DNA from: Trebonia sp964581815
GTDB lineage: Bacteria > Actinomycetota > Actinomycetes > Streptosporangiales > Streptosporangiaceae
Reading direction: 5' to 3'
Assembly: GCA_964581815.1 (NCBI GenBank)
Contig: CAZORE010000009.1
Coordinates: forward strand, 1 to 64,000
Length of the DNA: 64,000 nt
Shown here one piece after another: positions 34,124 to 43,132 of the stretch (positions are counted from its first letter, which is position 1; every line of letters starts with the position of its first letter). The notes beneath the pieces are model-generated. The model saw only the letters and a list, made by a program, of their open reading frames with translations, did no database searches and was not told the DNA's origin. The position numbers and the translations under genes were made by a program.

Positions 34124-35029
34124 ATGTCGGTGGTCAGCCTGGTGTCGTCGGGGCCGCTGCTGCTGGCGATCCCGGTCGCCGCCGCGGCGGGCGCCGTGAC
34201 GTTCCTGTCCCCGTGCTGCCTGCCGCTGGTGCCCGGGTACCTGGCGTACATCACCGGCATGTCGGGCGCGGACGCGACGACGGCGCCCGAGCCAACCATG
34301 GCCGACGCTGGCACGATCGGCACCGGCACGGCCGGCACCGGCACGGACCAGGCCGCGGCGCACGATGAGGCCGACGGCTCCTCGGGCGGCGGCGTGACGA
34401 CCCGGGCCCGGGCGAAGGCGACGGCCCCCGCGGAGCGGCACACCGGCCGGACGATCGCCGGGACGGCGCTGTTCGTCGTCGGCTTCTCCGCCGTGTTCTC
34501 CGTCGCCGGGCTTGCGGTCGGCGGGCTCGGCCAGTTGTTCAGCGCGCACGACTCGTCGCTCACCCGGGTGCTCGGCGGGGTGACCATCCTCCTCGGCCTG
34601 CTGTTCTTCGGCGCGTTCGACCGGTTCACGTTCGCCGGGCGGATATTCAAGCCGTCGGCGATGCCCAGGGCCGGGCTGGCGGGCGCGCCGCTGCTTGGGG
34701 TGCTGTTCGGGATCGGCTGGACGCCCTGCATCGGCCCGACGCTGACCGCGGTGCTCACCCTGTCGCTCCAGTCGGGGACGGCGGCGCGCGGCGCGTTCCT
34801 CGCGTTCGTCTATGGCCTCGGCCTTGGCATCCCGTTCCTAATCGTCGCGCTCGCGTTCCAGCGCCTGGTCAACGTGCTCAGCTTCTTCAAGCGCAACGCA
34901 CGGACGGTCAGCCGGATCGGTGGCGTCATGCTGGTGGCCGTCGGCCTGCTCGAAGCGACCGGCGCGTGGACGTCGGCGGTCAACTGGCTGCACGTCCACT
35001 GGTTCAGCGGCTACAACACGCCGCTCTAA
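34124..35029 (+). CDS. ccdA: CcdA-like cytochrome c biogenesis/thiol transporter
   Basis: A 301-residue, six-segment DsbD-beta family membrane protein that carries reducing equivalents across the membrane. The active-site cysteines lie in VTFLSPCCLPLVPGYLAYI (about 25-43) and GIGWTPCIGPTLTAVL (about 201-216). Between segments 1 and 2 is an extra, hydrophilic Gly/Thr/Ala-rich loop (about 48-105, with GTGTAGTGT). The usual partners ResB/ResC and a thioredoxin-like ResA are not adjacent. ATG 34124 has GGGAGG close upstream. Confidence 0.8.
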   Translation: MSVVSLVSSGPLLLAIPVAAAAGAVTFLSPCCLPLVPGYLAYITGMSGADATTAPEPTMADAGTIGTGTAGTGTDQAAAHDEADGSSGGGVTTRARAKATAPAERHTGRTIAGTALFVVGFSAVFSVAGLAVGGLGQLFSAHDSSLTRVLGGVTILLGLLFFGAFDRFTFAGRIFKPSAMPRAGLAGAPLLGVLFGIGWTPCIGPTLTAVLTLSLQSGTAARGAFLAFVYGLGLGIPFLIVALAFQRLVNVLSFFKRNARTVSRIGGVMLVAVGLLEATGAWTSAVNWLHVHWFSGYNTPL

Positions 35030-35056
35030 ACGCTCGTCCGCGCGCACGGCGCCGTC

Positions 35057-35818
35057 CTAGCGGCGGCTGCCCGCCCGGGGCTTCATCGCGACCGGCTTGC
35101 GGGCCGCCTGGGGTTCCGCCGTCCGAGCCGGGCTGGGCTGCGCCGCCGCCTCCACGAAGGCGGCGAGCAGCCGCGGGTCGTCGCCCTCCTCTGGGTGCCA
35201 CTGGACACCGACGCCGAAGCGGTGGCCGCCCACCTCAAGCGCCTCGGTGACCTCGCCGTCGGTCGACCAGCCGGCCACCGTCAGGCCGTCGCCCAGGCGG
35301 TAGGGAGCCTGGTGGTGCGCCGCCGGCACCTTGACCTGGGTGCCGAGCAGCCGGCCGAGCAGGCTGTCGCCCGACAGCACCACGTCGTGCGGCGCGTAGC
35401 GCGCCCTGGCGGCCCGGTGGCCGGGCAGGTGCTGCGAGAGCGTGCCGCCGCGGGCCAGGGTGAGGATGTGCAGGCCGCGGCCGATGGCGAGGAACGGCAC
35501 GCCCGCGTCGAGGGCGGCCCGCATGAGGGCGAGCTCGAAGCGGTCCCTGCGCTGGTCGGGCTCGTCGGTCTCCTCGTGACGTTCCTGGTCGTACAGGGCG
35601 GGATCGACGTCCCGGCCCCCGGTGAACACCAGGCCGTCGACGACCTCGGTGAAGGACGCCACCGAGGCCGGCGGCACCGGCGGCACGATCAGCGGCGCGC
35701 CCCCGGCGCGTTCCACCGCACGGATATAGCTGACCGGCAAGATCGCGGCCTCCCGCAGCCAGTCACCCCAGCGGGCCGCGTCAAGCTCCCCGGTAATACC
35801 TATGATCGGGCGGCCCAT
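35057..35818 (-). CDS. Class I glutamine amidotransferase-like protein without catalytic Cys
   Basis: A 253-residue protein of the PuuD (gamma-glutamyl-GABA hydrolase) group: GITGELDAARW, VDGLVFTGGRDVDPALY (about 70-86), and the C-terminal triad part VQWHPEEGDDPRLL (about 219-232). In the nucleophile elbow, normally G/A-I-C-R-G, the sequence is FLAIGRGLHIL: Gly113 stands where the catalytic Cys should be (codon 35482-35480, GGC). Hydrolysis by the usual mechanism should be impossible, so it is a pseudoenzyme or has drifted. ATG 35818 follows CAGGAGGA. Confidence 0.8.
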   Translation of the reverse strand: MGRPIIGITGELDAARWGDWLREAAILPVSYIRAVERAGGAPLIVPPVPPASVASFTEVVDGLVFTGGRDVDPALYDQERHEETDEPDQRRDRFELALMRAALDAGVPFLAIGRGLHILTLARGGTLSQHLPGHRAARARYAPHDVVLSGDSLLGRLLGTQVKVPAAHHQAPYRLGDGLTVAGWSTDGEVTEALEVGGHRFGVGVQWHPEEGDDPRLLAAFVEAAAQPSPARTAEPQAARKPVAMKPRAGSRR

Positions 35819-36086
35819 CAACGTCCTCCTGTTCGCAGCACTGACCCAGGCAAAAGCGGGCCGGCTACGCTCCCCGCTCCGGCATACCGTCATTCTTGCG
35901 GAGACCGTCACATTTTGCCGGGACGATTACTTTTTTTTCATATCGTCCGTCACCAGGCGACACCGGGGTCGCGCGCCCGCGCCCCGGCGAATCCCGCCCA
36001 GGAGGGATCCGGCGGGGCGACGCGACTCGGTCCCGTGACGCCGCGCGACTCCGGGCGCGCGGCGGCGGTGCGCGACAATGGGTGCC

Positions 36087-37412
36087 ATGGCATCGGCGAA
36101 CCAGGAAGCCGCGGCGCTGCTGCGGGAGTACGCGGAGCTGCTCGGGCTCACCGGCGGCGACCCGTTCCGCGCCAGGAACTACGAGCGGGCCGCCAAGTCC
36201 GTCGCGGGGTACCCGGCGGACATCGCCGCGCTGTCCGATAAGGCGCTGACCGCGATCGACGGCGTCGGCCCGTCGATCGCCGCGAAGATCGCCGAGTCCC
36301 GCCGGACGGGCACCTTCCAGGCGCTGGAAGAGCTGCGCGCCAAGATACCGCCCGGCGTCGCCCAGCTGGCCAAGGTACCCGGCGTCGGGCCCAAGCGCGC
36401 GCTGCAGCTCGTCCGCGAGCTCGGCATCACCAGCGCGGCCGAGCTCGCCGAGGCCATCAGGCGCGGCCGGCTGCGCGGCGTGGCCGGCTTCGGTCCGAAG
36501 ACCGAGGAGCGCATCCTGCGCGGCATCGACGTGGCGGCGGGCGACGCCGCGCTGCGCGACGCGCTGCGCGCGCTCCCGGACGGCGCGGGCGTCGACGACA
36601 TCTACGCGGTGCTCGCCGCGCGGCTGCCGGCCAGCGCGGTCGGCGCCGGCCGCCCGGGCGGCCCGGCCGGCGGCCCGCTGATCACGGCCGAGGACATCCG
36701 CGGTGACCTGCACACGCATACCGACCTCACCGACGGCATCGTCCCGCTCGCCGGGATGCTCGCCGCCGCGGAGCAGCGCGGCTACGCGTACTACGCGGTC
36801 ACCGATCACGCACCGAACCTGGTCATGCAGCGGATGACGGACGAGAAGATGCTCAGGCAGCGCGAGGAGCTGCGCGCGCTCGCCGACAGCACCGGCATGG
36901 CGCTGCTGCACGGCACCGAGCTGAACATCGCGCCCGACGGCAGCGTCGACTGGGACGAGGACTTCCTGTCCGGCTTCGACATCTGCGTCGCCTCAGTCCA
37001 CTCCAGCTTCGAGCAGGACCGGGCGACGATGACGAAGCGGTTCCTCACCGCCGTCGAGAACCCGGCCGTCAACATCATCGGCCACCCGGTGACCCGCAAG
37101 GTGGGCCGCCGCCCTCCGGTCGACGTCGACCTGGACGCGCTGTACGCGGCCTGCGCCCGCACCGGGACGGCGCTCGAGGTCAACGCGTCCCCGGACCGGA
37201 TGGACCTGCCGCCGGAGCACATCGCGGCCGCCAGGGAGGCGGGGGTGAAGTTCGCGATCGACACCGACGCGCACTCCCTGGTGGACCTCACCAACCTGCG
37301 CTACGGCATCGCCGCCGCCCGCTTCGGCGGCCTGACCCCCGCCGACGTGATCAACGCCTGGCCACTCGACCAGCTCACCGACTTCCTGCGCAAGGGCCGC
37401 CCGCGCCGCTAG
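36087..37412 (+). CDS. HhH-PHP protein, PolX homologue lacking the polymerase palm
   Basis: A 441-residue protein. Residues about 1-155 are the PolX N-terminal region with two helix-hairpin-helix motifs (IDGVGPSIAAKIAE; KVPGVGPKRALQLVRELGI). Residues about 205-440 are a PHP phosphoesterase with all metal motifs (GDLHTHTDLTDG, TDHAPN, HGTELNI, ASVHSS, IIGHP, IDTDAHS). Between them only about 45 Ala/Gly-rich residues remain; bacterial PolX (about 570 residues) has its nucleotidyltransferase palm and thumb there. A DNA-binding nuclease or phosphatase role is expected, not polymerase. ATG 36087 is 7 nt after GACAAT. Confidence 0.8.
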   Translation: MASANQEAAALLREYAELLGLTGGDPFRARNYERAAKSVAGYPADIAALSDKALTAIDGVGPSIAAKIAESRRTGTFQALEELRAKIPPGVAQLAKVPGVGPKRALQLVRELGITSAAELAEAIRRGRLRGVAGFGPKTEERILRGIDVAAGDAALRDALRALPDGAGVDDIYAVLAARLPASAVGAGRPGGPAGGPLITAEDIRGDLHTHTDLTDGIVPLAGMLAAAEQRGYAYYAVTDHAPNLVMQRMTDEKMLRQREELRALADSTGMALLHGTELNIAPDGSVDWDEDFLSGFDICVASVHSSFEQDRATMTKRFLTAVENPAVNIIGHPVTRKVGRRPPVDVDLDALYAACARTGTALEVNASPDRMDLPPEHIAAAREAGVKFAIDTDAHSLVDLTNLRYGIAAARFGGLTPADVINAWPLDQLTDFLRKGRPRR

Positions 37413-37452
37413 TTACCAGTGAGTAGCATTTCTGGTTACCGGCGAGTAGCAT
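37412..37452 (+). promoter_or_regulatory. Duplicated 18-bp operator overlapping the fadA promoter
   Basis: GTTACCAGTGAGTAGCAT (37412-37429) recurs as GTTACCGGCGAGTAGCAT (37435-37452), 16 of 18 identical with a 23-bp period, about two helical turns. Each copy is an imperfect dyad (GTTAC to GTAGC). The second copy contains the -10 TAGCAT, 7 nt before the ATG of the thiolase gene, so a bound repressor would block transcription. A TetR/FadR-like fatty-acid regulator is the likely ligand. Confidence 0.7.
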
Positions 37453-37459
37453 CGCTTCC

Positions 37460-38638
37460 ATGAAGGCACGTGAGGTGGTGTTCGTCGACGGCGTGCGCAC
37501 GCCGTTCGGCAAGTCCGGGCCCAAGGGCATCTACGCGGAGACCCGCGCGGACGACCTGGTGGTCCGGGTCATCAGGGAGCTGCTGCGGCGCAACCCGAAC
37601 CTGCGGGGGGACCGGGTCGGCGAGGTGGCGATCGCCGCGACCACCCAGATCGGCGACCAGGGGCTGACCATCGGCCGGTCCGCGGCGATCCTCGCCGGGC
37701 TGCCGGTGACCGTCCCCGGCTACGCCATCGACCGGATGTGCGCGGGGGCCATGACCGCGGTCACCACGACGGCGGGCGCGGTCGCGCTCGGCACCGCGGA
37801 CATCGCGATCGCCGGCGGCGTCGAGCACATGGGGCGCCACCCGATGGGGGAGCAGGCTGACCCCAACCCGCGGTTCCTGTCGGAGAAGCTCGTCGATGAG
37901 TCGGCCCTGTTCATGGGGATGACCGCGGAGAACCTGCACGACCGCTTCCCCGCGGTCACCAAGGAGCGGGCCGACGCCTACGCCCTGGCCAGCCAGCGCA
38001 AGGTCGCCGCCGCCTACGAGGCGGGCAAGATCCAGCCCGACCTGGTCCCGGTGGCCGTCCGGACCAGGGAGCTCGGCTGGGGCCTGGCCACGGTGGACGA
38101 GCCGCCCCGCCCGGAGACCACCCGCGACGGCCTCGCGTCACTCAAGACCCCGTTCCGCCCGCACGGGCGGGTCACCGCGGGCAACTCAAGCGGCATCAAC
38201 GACGGCGCCACCGGCTGCGTCGTCGCCGCCGAGGAGGTCGCGGCCGAGCTCGGCCTCACGGCCAAGATGCGGCTGGTTGACTTCTCCTTCGCCGGCGTGG
38301 AGCCCGAGGTCATGGGCATCGGCCCGGTGCCCGCCACGGAGAAGCTTCTCGCCCGGCAGAACCTCACCATGGACGACATCGGGCTGATCGAAGTCAATGA
38401 GGCGTTCGCCGTCCAGGTGCTGGCCTTCCTCGACCACTTCAAGATCGCCGACGACGACCCGCGGGTGAACCCGTGGGGCGGCGCGATCGCGCTCGGCCAC
38501 CCGCTGGCGTCGTCCGGCGTGCGGCTGATGATCCAGCTGGCCCGCCAGTTCGCCGAGCACCCCGAGGTCAGGTACGGCCTCACCACGATGTGCGTTGGCA
38601 TGGGCATGGGCGGCACCGTGCTGTGGGAGCGGATTTAG
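37460..38638 (+). CDS. fadA: Acetyl-CoA acyltransferase (thiolase)
   Basis: A 392-residue thiolase that cleaves 3-ketoacyl-CoA in beta-oxidation. The acylated Cys is in IDRMCAGAMTAV (about 90-101), GNSSGINDGA (about 240-249) and EVNEAFAVQ (about 312-320) follow, then GGAIALGHPLASSG with the base His, and TMCVGMGMGG with the second active-site Cys. ATG 37460 is leaderless relative to TAGCAT. The fadB-like gene starts about 24 nt after its stop, forming the trifunctional complex operon. Confidence 0.9.
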   Translation: MKAREVVFVDGVRTPFGKSGPKGIYAETRADDLVVRVIRELLRRNPNLRGDRVGEVAIAATTQIGDQGLTIGRSAAILAGLPVTVPGYAIDRMCAGAMTAVTTTAGAVALGTADIAIAGGVEHMGRHPMGEQADPNPRFLSEKLVDESALFMGMTAENLHDRFPAVTKERADAYALASQRKVAAAYEAGKIQPDLVPVAVRTRELGWGLATVDEPPRPETTRDGLASLKTPFRPHGRVTAGNSSGINDGATGCVVAAEEVAAELGLTAKMRLVDFSFAGVEPEVMGIGPVPATEKLLARQNLTMDDIGLIEVNEAFAVQVLAFLDHFKIADDDPRVNPWGGAIALGHPLASSGVRLMIQLARQFAEHPEVRYGLTTMCVGMGMGGTVLWERI

Positions 38639-38662
38639 GTTTTGGAAATGGGACTGCGAGCA

Positions 38663-40822
38663 ATGACAGCGAGCGAGAACCGGCCGGGCGCCGAGCTGGA
38701 CGCCTTCCCCGCTGAGGTGGTGACCAGGGCCATCACCCGCGACGTGGACCTGGGGCCCGCGGGCGTCCTGGCGCTGATCACCCTGGACAACGGGCACGAC
38801 CACACCAGGCCGAACACCTTCGGGCCGCAGGGGCTGCTCTCGCTGAACGAGGCGCTCGACGCGGCGGCGGCGCGGGCCGCGGCCGGGGAGATCGCCGCCG
38901 TCGGGCTGACCGGCAAGCCGTTCATCCTCGCCGCCGGGGCCGACCTGGACGGCGCCGCGCACGCCATCGCGGGCGCTGGGCCGGACCGGGCGCCCGTGGT
39001 TGAAGGGGAGGCCCGGATGCGGGCGCTCGCCATCGCCAGGCTCGGTCATGCGGTGTTCCGGCGGCTCGGAGAGCTGCCCGTGCCCTCGTTCTGCTTCATC
39101 AATGGCGTGGCCCTGGGCGGCGGCCTCGAGGTCGCACTGCACTGCACCTACCGGACGCTGTCGGCGGGCGCGGGGATGGTCGCCTTTCCCGAGTGCTTTC
39201 TCGGCCTGGTGCCCGGCTGGGGCGGCACCTACCTGCTGCCCCGGCTGATCGGGCCGGCCAGCGCGCTCAAGCTGATCATCGAGAACCCGCTGTCGCAGAA
39301 CAAGATGCTCACCGGCCCCGAGGCATTCGAGCTCGGCATCGCTGACGCGATGTTCGCGCCCGCCGACTTCCTCGAGGAATCGCTGCGCTGGGCGGCGTCC
39401 GTGCTGACCGGGGCCGTGACCGTGATCCGGCCGGGTGCCGACATGCCGGAGATTTCACTGTCTAAGACCGTGGCCGCGGAGTGGGACGCCGCCGTCGCGG
39501 CGGCGCGGTCCTTCGCCGACGGCAAGCTGCACGGCGCCGCCCCGGCGCCGTACCGGGCGCTTGACCTGGTGGCAGCGGCCCGCACCGCGTCCCGCGACGA
39601 AGGGTTCGCCGCCGAGGACGACGCCCTCGCCGACCTGATGCTCTCCGATGAGCTGCGCGCCGGCCTGTACGCGTTCGACCTGGTGCAAAAGCGCGCTCGG
39701 CGGCCCGCGGGCGCGCCGGATAAGTCCCTGGCCCGCCCGGTCACCAAGGTGGGCGTCGTCGGCGCCGGCCTGATGGCGGCGCAGATCGCCCTGTTGTTCG
39801 CGCGCAGGCTCCAGGTCCCGGTGGTGCTCACCGACCTCGACCAGGCGCGGGTCGACGCGGGCGTCGGCTACGCGCACGCCGAGATCGACAAGCAGGCCTC
39901 CCGCGGCCGGATCTCGCCGGACGCCGCCAGCCGGCAGAAGGCCCTGGTCACCGGGTCGGTGTCGAAGGAAGGGTTCGCCGACGCCGACTTCGTCATCGAG
40001 GCGGTCTTCGAGGAACTGGCGGTCAAGCGGCAGGTGTTCGCGGAGGTCGAGGCGGTCGTAGCGGACACGTGCGTGCTCGCCACCAACACCTCCTCGCTGT
40101 CGGTCAGCGCGATGGCGGACGGGCTTAAGCACCCGTCGCGGTTGGTCGGCTTCCACTTCTTCAACCCGGTCGCGGTGCTGCCGCTCGTCGAGGTGGTGCG
40201 CGGGCCGGCCACGGGTGAGGCGGCGCTGGCCACTGCCCTCGCAGTCGGGGCGAAGCTGAAGAAGAACTGCGTGATCGTCGCCGACCGGCCCGCCTTCGTG
40301 GTCAACCGGCTGCTCACCCGGTTCCTCGGCGAGATCACCCGGGCCGTCGACGAGGGCACGCCGTTCGAGGTCGCCGAGCACGCCGCCGACCCGCTCGGCC
40401 TGCCGATGAGCCCGTTCCTGCTGCTCCAGCTGGTCGGGCCGCGGATCGCGCTGCACGTCGCGCAGACGCTGCACGCGGCGTTCGGGATGAGGTTCGCCGT
40501 CTCGCCCAAGCTCCGCGCGCTCGCTGAGTCAGGCAAGCCGTCGGTGTACCGGCCGGACTTCTCGGTGGACCCCGAGGTGCTCGCGCTGCTCGCCGGCGGC
40601 GACCACCCGTCGAGCGGCGCGGAGGTGCTGTCCCGGGCACTTGAAGGCCTGGCCGAGGAGATCCGCTTCATGCTGGACGAGGGCGTGGTCGCGGCGGCCG
40701 ACGACATCGACCTGTGCATGATCCTCGGCGCCGGGTGGCCGTTCCACCTCGGGGGCATCACGCCCTACCTAGACCGCGCCGGGATCGCCGCCAAGGTGAA
40801 CGGGGCGCCGTTCCGCGGCTAG
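38663..40822 (+). CDS. fadB: Fatty acid oxidation complex alpha subunit
   Basis: About 719 residues combining an enoyl-CoA hydratase domain (about 1-290; AAGADLDGAAH and GVALGGGLEVALHC form the oxyanion hole) and a 3-hydroxyacyl-CoA dehydrogenase domain (about 355-719; NAD motif KVGVVGAGLMAAQIALLFARR, catalytic VGFHFFNPVAVLPLVEVV). It performs hydration and NAD-dependent oxidation before the thiolase step. The start is uncertain: ATG 38648 and ATG 38663 are both possible. Its operator is shared with fadA. Confidence 0.85.
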   Translation: MTASENRPGAELDAFPAEVVTRAITRDVDLGPAGVLALITLDNGHDHTRPNTFGPQGLLSLNEALDAAAARAAAGEIAAVGLTGKPFILAAGADLDGAAHAIAGAGPDRAPVVEGEARMRALAIARLGHAVFRRLGELPVPSFCFINGVALGGGLEVALHCTYRTLSAGAGMVAFPECFLGLVPGWGGTYLLPRLIGPASALKLIIENPLSQNKMLTGPEAFELGIADAMFAPADFLEESLRWAASVLTGAVTVIRPGADMPEISLSKTVAAEWDAAVAAARSFADGKLHGAAPAPYRALDLVAAARTASRDEGFAAEDDALADLMLSDELRAGLYAFDLVQKRARRPAGAPDKSLARPVTKVGVVGAGLMAAQIALLFARRLQVPVVLTDLDQARVDAGVGYAHAEIDKQASRGRISPDAASRQKALVTGSVSKEGFADADFVIEAVFEELAVKRQVFAEVEAVVADTCVLATNTSSLSVSAMADGLKHPSRLVGFHFFNPVAVLPLVEVVRGPATGEAALATALAVGAKLKKNCVIVADRPAFVVNRLLTRFLGEITRAVDEGTPFEVAEHAADPLGLPMSPFLLLQLVGPRIALHVAQTLHAAFGMRFAVSPKLRALAESGKPSVYRPDFSVDPEVLALLAGGDHPSSGAEVLSRALEGLAEEIRFMLDEGVVAAADDIDLCMILGAGWPFHLGGITPYLDRAGIAAKVNGAPFRG

Positions 40823-41057
40823 CCCGCGGCTAGCCCGGGTCGGCGGCCGCACACCGTGGCAGGCGCCAGGTGCTGGTGGACCGCACCGGAATCGCCGCCG
40901 CTGCGCGCCGTTTCCGCGCGGCGAGCGGTCAGCGCAACCAACCGGCACCGTGACAAGTTTTGTGGCGGCCCGGTGCTGCGCGTCTACGCAAAGTTACCTA
41001 GAATAGGCAAATCGGCGGCTCCAACCCCGGAGGGCCCCGGTGCCAGGGGGGACTTCA

Positions 41058-41076
41058 ATTCTCATTTCGTGAGAAT
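41058..41076. promoter_or_regulatory. Perfect 7-bp inverted repeat at the methyltransferase start
   Basis: ATTCTCA-TTTCG-TGAGAAT ends on the base before GTG 41077. It is AT-rich and could be an operator or an RNA hairpin that occludes the start. The preceding 235 bp (40823-41057) contain no gene; TAGAAT within CCTAGAATAGG near 40990-41010 may be a -10. Confidence 0.45.
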
Positions 41077-41931
41077 GTGAGTCGCACAGTGGGAAAACCG
41101 CCACGAGATTCGCCTGCGCCGTTGCCCGAAGACTGGCTCAGGGCGGCATCCCGCCCGGTCCGGCGCGCCCGAGTGGACCCGTCCGTGCCGAACGTGGCCC
41201 GTGTCTGGGACTACATGACCGGGGGCCACGACAACTTCGAGGCCGACCGCAGCGCGGCGCGGCAACTGCTCGCCCTCTCCCCGGTGATGACTCAGGTGGC
41301 GCCCGCGTCGCGGGCGTTCCTCCGCCGTGCCGTCACCTACCTGGCGGGCGAGGCGGGGATCAGGCAGTTCCTCGACATCGGCACCGGGATGCCGGCGGAA
41401 GGCAGCACGCACAGCGTCGCCCAGCGGGTGGACCCGTCCTGCCGCGTCGTCTACCTCGACAACGACCCCGTCGTCATCGCGCACGCGCGCGCGGCGCTCC
41501 GCTCGTCGGCCGCTGGCGGGACCAGTTGCCTCCAGGCGGACGCCAGGGACACGCGTGCCGTCCTCGACGGCGCGCGCCAGGCGCTCGACCTGACCAAGCC
41601 CGTCGCCGTCATCATGATCATGGTGCTCCACTTCCTCGAGGACGCGGCCGGCCCGCTCACCAGCCTGACCGCCGCCCTGCCGCCCGGCAGCTACCTGGCC
41701 CTCGCGCACCCGGACCGGGATGAGCTGTCGGTGATGGTCGCCCGCCGGTGGAACCAGCTGGGGTCGGTGCCCGCCTTCCCGCGCGACCGCGCCGAGCTCG
41801 GCCGGCTGCTGGCCGGCCTTGACGTCATCGAGCCGGGCATCGTCGAGGTGCACCAGTGGCGGCCGGGGCCGGGTGACCGGGACTACCCGGAGCGGATGCC
41901 GCTGCTCGGCGCCGTGGCGAGAAAGCCCTAA
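41077..41931 (+). CDS. SAM-dependent methyltransferase, DUF574 type
   Basis: A 284-residue protein of the actinobacterial Methyltransf_19 family. Its start includes RVDPSVPNVARVWDYMTGGHDNFEADR, the family signature; the SAM-binding loop is FLDIGTGMPAEGSTH (about 92-106) followed by VVYLDNDPVVIAHARA (about 118-133). The family is expanded in actinomycetes and its substrates are largely unknown. GTG 41077 is the first start; GTG 41089 is possible. A hairpin abuts the start codon. Confidence 0.8.
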   Translation: MSRTVGKPPRDSPAPLPEDWLRAASRPVRRARVDPSVPNVARVWDYMTGGHDNFEADRSAARQLLALSPVMTQVAPASRAFLRRAVTYLAGEAGIRQFLDIGTGMPAEGSTHSVAQRVDPSCRVVYLDNDPVVIAHARAALRSSAAGGTSCLQADARDTRAVLDGARQALDLTKPVAVIMIMVLHFLEDAAGPLTSLTAALPPGSYLALAHPDRDELSVMVARRWNQLGSVPAFPRDRAELGRLLAGLDVIEPGIVEVHQWRPGPGDRDYPERMPLLGAVARKP

Positions 41932-41962
41932 CCGGTGGCCAAGAGCATTGGGGCCGGCGCCG

Positions 41963-41991
41963 TTGACACCCCACCCGGCGGCGAGAACGAT
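41963..41991 (+). promoter_or_regulatory. Housekeeping-type promoter of the phosphotriesterase gene
   Basis: TTGACA (41963-41968), a 17-bp spacer and AACGAT (41986-41991) form a good sigma-70/HrdB promoter. The transcript would carry a GGAAGGAG ribosome site before ATG 42018, in contrast to the leaderless genes around it. Confidence 0.65.
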
Positions 41992-42017
41992 TCCCCTTTG
42001 TGGGAAGGAGCCCATCG

Positions 42018-42977
42018 ATGTCGCAGGACGGGCAGGTCCAGACGGCTCGCGGCCCGGTCGCCGCCGCCGGCCTCGGCCAGGTACTCATGCACGAGCACGT
42101 CTTCGTGCTGACCGCCGACGTACAGCAGAACTACCCCGACGAATGGGGGAGCGAGGACGAGCGCGTCGCCGACGCCGTCCGCCGGCTGAGCGAGCTGCCG
42201 GCGAACGGCATCTCCACCATCGTCGACGTCACGGTCATCGGCCAGGGCAGGAACATCCCGCGGATCAAGCGGATCGCCGACCAGGTGCCCGGGCTGAACA
42301 TCGTCGTCGCCACCGGCGTGTACACCTTCGACGCGGTGCCGATGTTCTTCTGGCAGCGGCCCCGGGAGACGATGACCGAGTTCTTCGTCCGTGACATCAC
42401 CGAGGGCGTCGCGGGCACCGGCGTCAAGGCGGGGATGCTCAAGTGCGCGGTGGACGAGAAGGGGCTCACCGAGGGCGTCGAGCGGGTGCTCCGGTCGGTG
42501 GCCCGTGCCCACGTCGCGACCGGGGGCACGCCGATCACCATCCACACGCACGCCGCGGGCAGGCACGGCCCGGCGATCGTCGCCGTGCTCAAGGAGGAGG
42601 GCGTCGACTTCAGCCGGGTGGTGCTCGGCCACTCGGGCGACGCGGTCCGCGACCCGGACTACCTGACGGCCATGGCCGACACCGGGCTCACCCTGGGCAT
42701 GGACCGCTTCGGCATCGACCACTTCGCGACGTTCACCGAACGCTCCGACCTGGTGGCCGAGATGTGCCGACGCGGCTACGCCGGCCGGATGGTGCTCGCC
42801 CACGACACCTGCTGCTACATCGACTGGTTCGGCCCCGGCCGCCTCGACGACCTCAAGGACTGGCACTACCTGCACGTCAGCCAGGACGTCCTGCCCTACC
42901 TGCGCGAGCACGGCGTCCCCGACTCCGACATCGACTTGATGCTCGTCACCAACCCGGCCCGCATCCTCGCCGGATAA
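42018..42977 (+). CDS. Phosphotriesterase family protein (lactonase-like)
   Basis: A 319-residue binuclear metal hydrolase. Ligands are evident: MHEHVFV (about 24-30), the carboxylated Lys in KAGMLKCAVDE (about 139-149), HTHAAGRH (about 176-183), LGHSGDAV (about 203-210) and the Asp of LAHDTCCYIDWF (about 264-275). Relatives act as lactonases or phosphotriesterase-like enzymes. ATG 42018 has GGAAGGAG upstream and a clear sigma-70 promoter, so it is transcribed alone. Confidence 0.8.
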   Translation: MSQDGQVQTARGPVAAAGLGQVLMHEHVFVLTADVQQNYPDEWGSEDERVADAVRRLSELPANGISTIVDVTVIGQGRNIPRIKRIADQVPGLNIVVATGVYTFDAVPMFFWQRPRETMTEFFVRDITEGVAGTGVKAGMLKCAVDEKGLTEGVERVLRSVARAHVATGGTPITIHTHAAGRHGPAIVAVLKEEGVDFSRVVLGHSGDAVRDPDYLTAMADTGLTLGMDRFGIDHFATFTERSDLVAEMCRRGYAGRMVLAHDTCCYIDWFGPGRLDDLKDWHYLHVSQDVLPYLREHGVPDSDIDLMLVTNPARILAG

Positions 42978-43003
42978 CAGCAAGAAGCCTAGGCGCGCGA
43001 ATT

Positions 43004-43049
43004 ATCGTGTGCGGTTGATCGCGGGAAACGGCCACTAAACGCACACGAT
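43004..43049. terminator. 10-bp perfect inverted repeat after the phosphotriesterase gene
   Basis: ATCGTGTGCG (43004-43013) pairs with CGCACACGAT (43040-43049) around a 26-nt loop; GGCGC outside the stem can pair further after a short internal loop. It follows the phosphotriesterase stop and precedes the next plus-strand gene. There is no U-tract, so a terminator or a bound operator are both possible. Confidence 0.5.
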
Positions 43050-43132
43050 CATCGCGCCCGCGCCCAGCCCCGCTGCTGAGCCGTCCCCGATATTCGGGTG
43101 CGCTCGCCCGGGCGCCTCCGTAGCGTTGCCGT

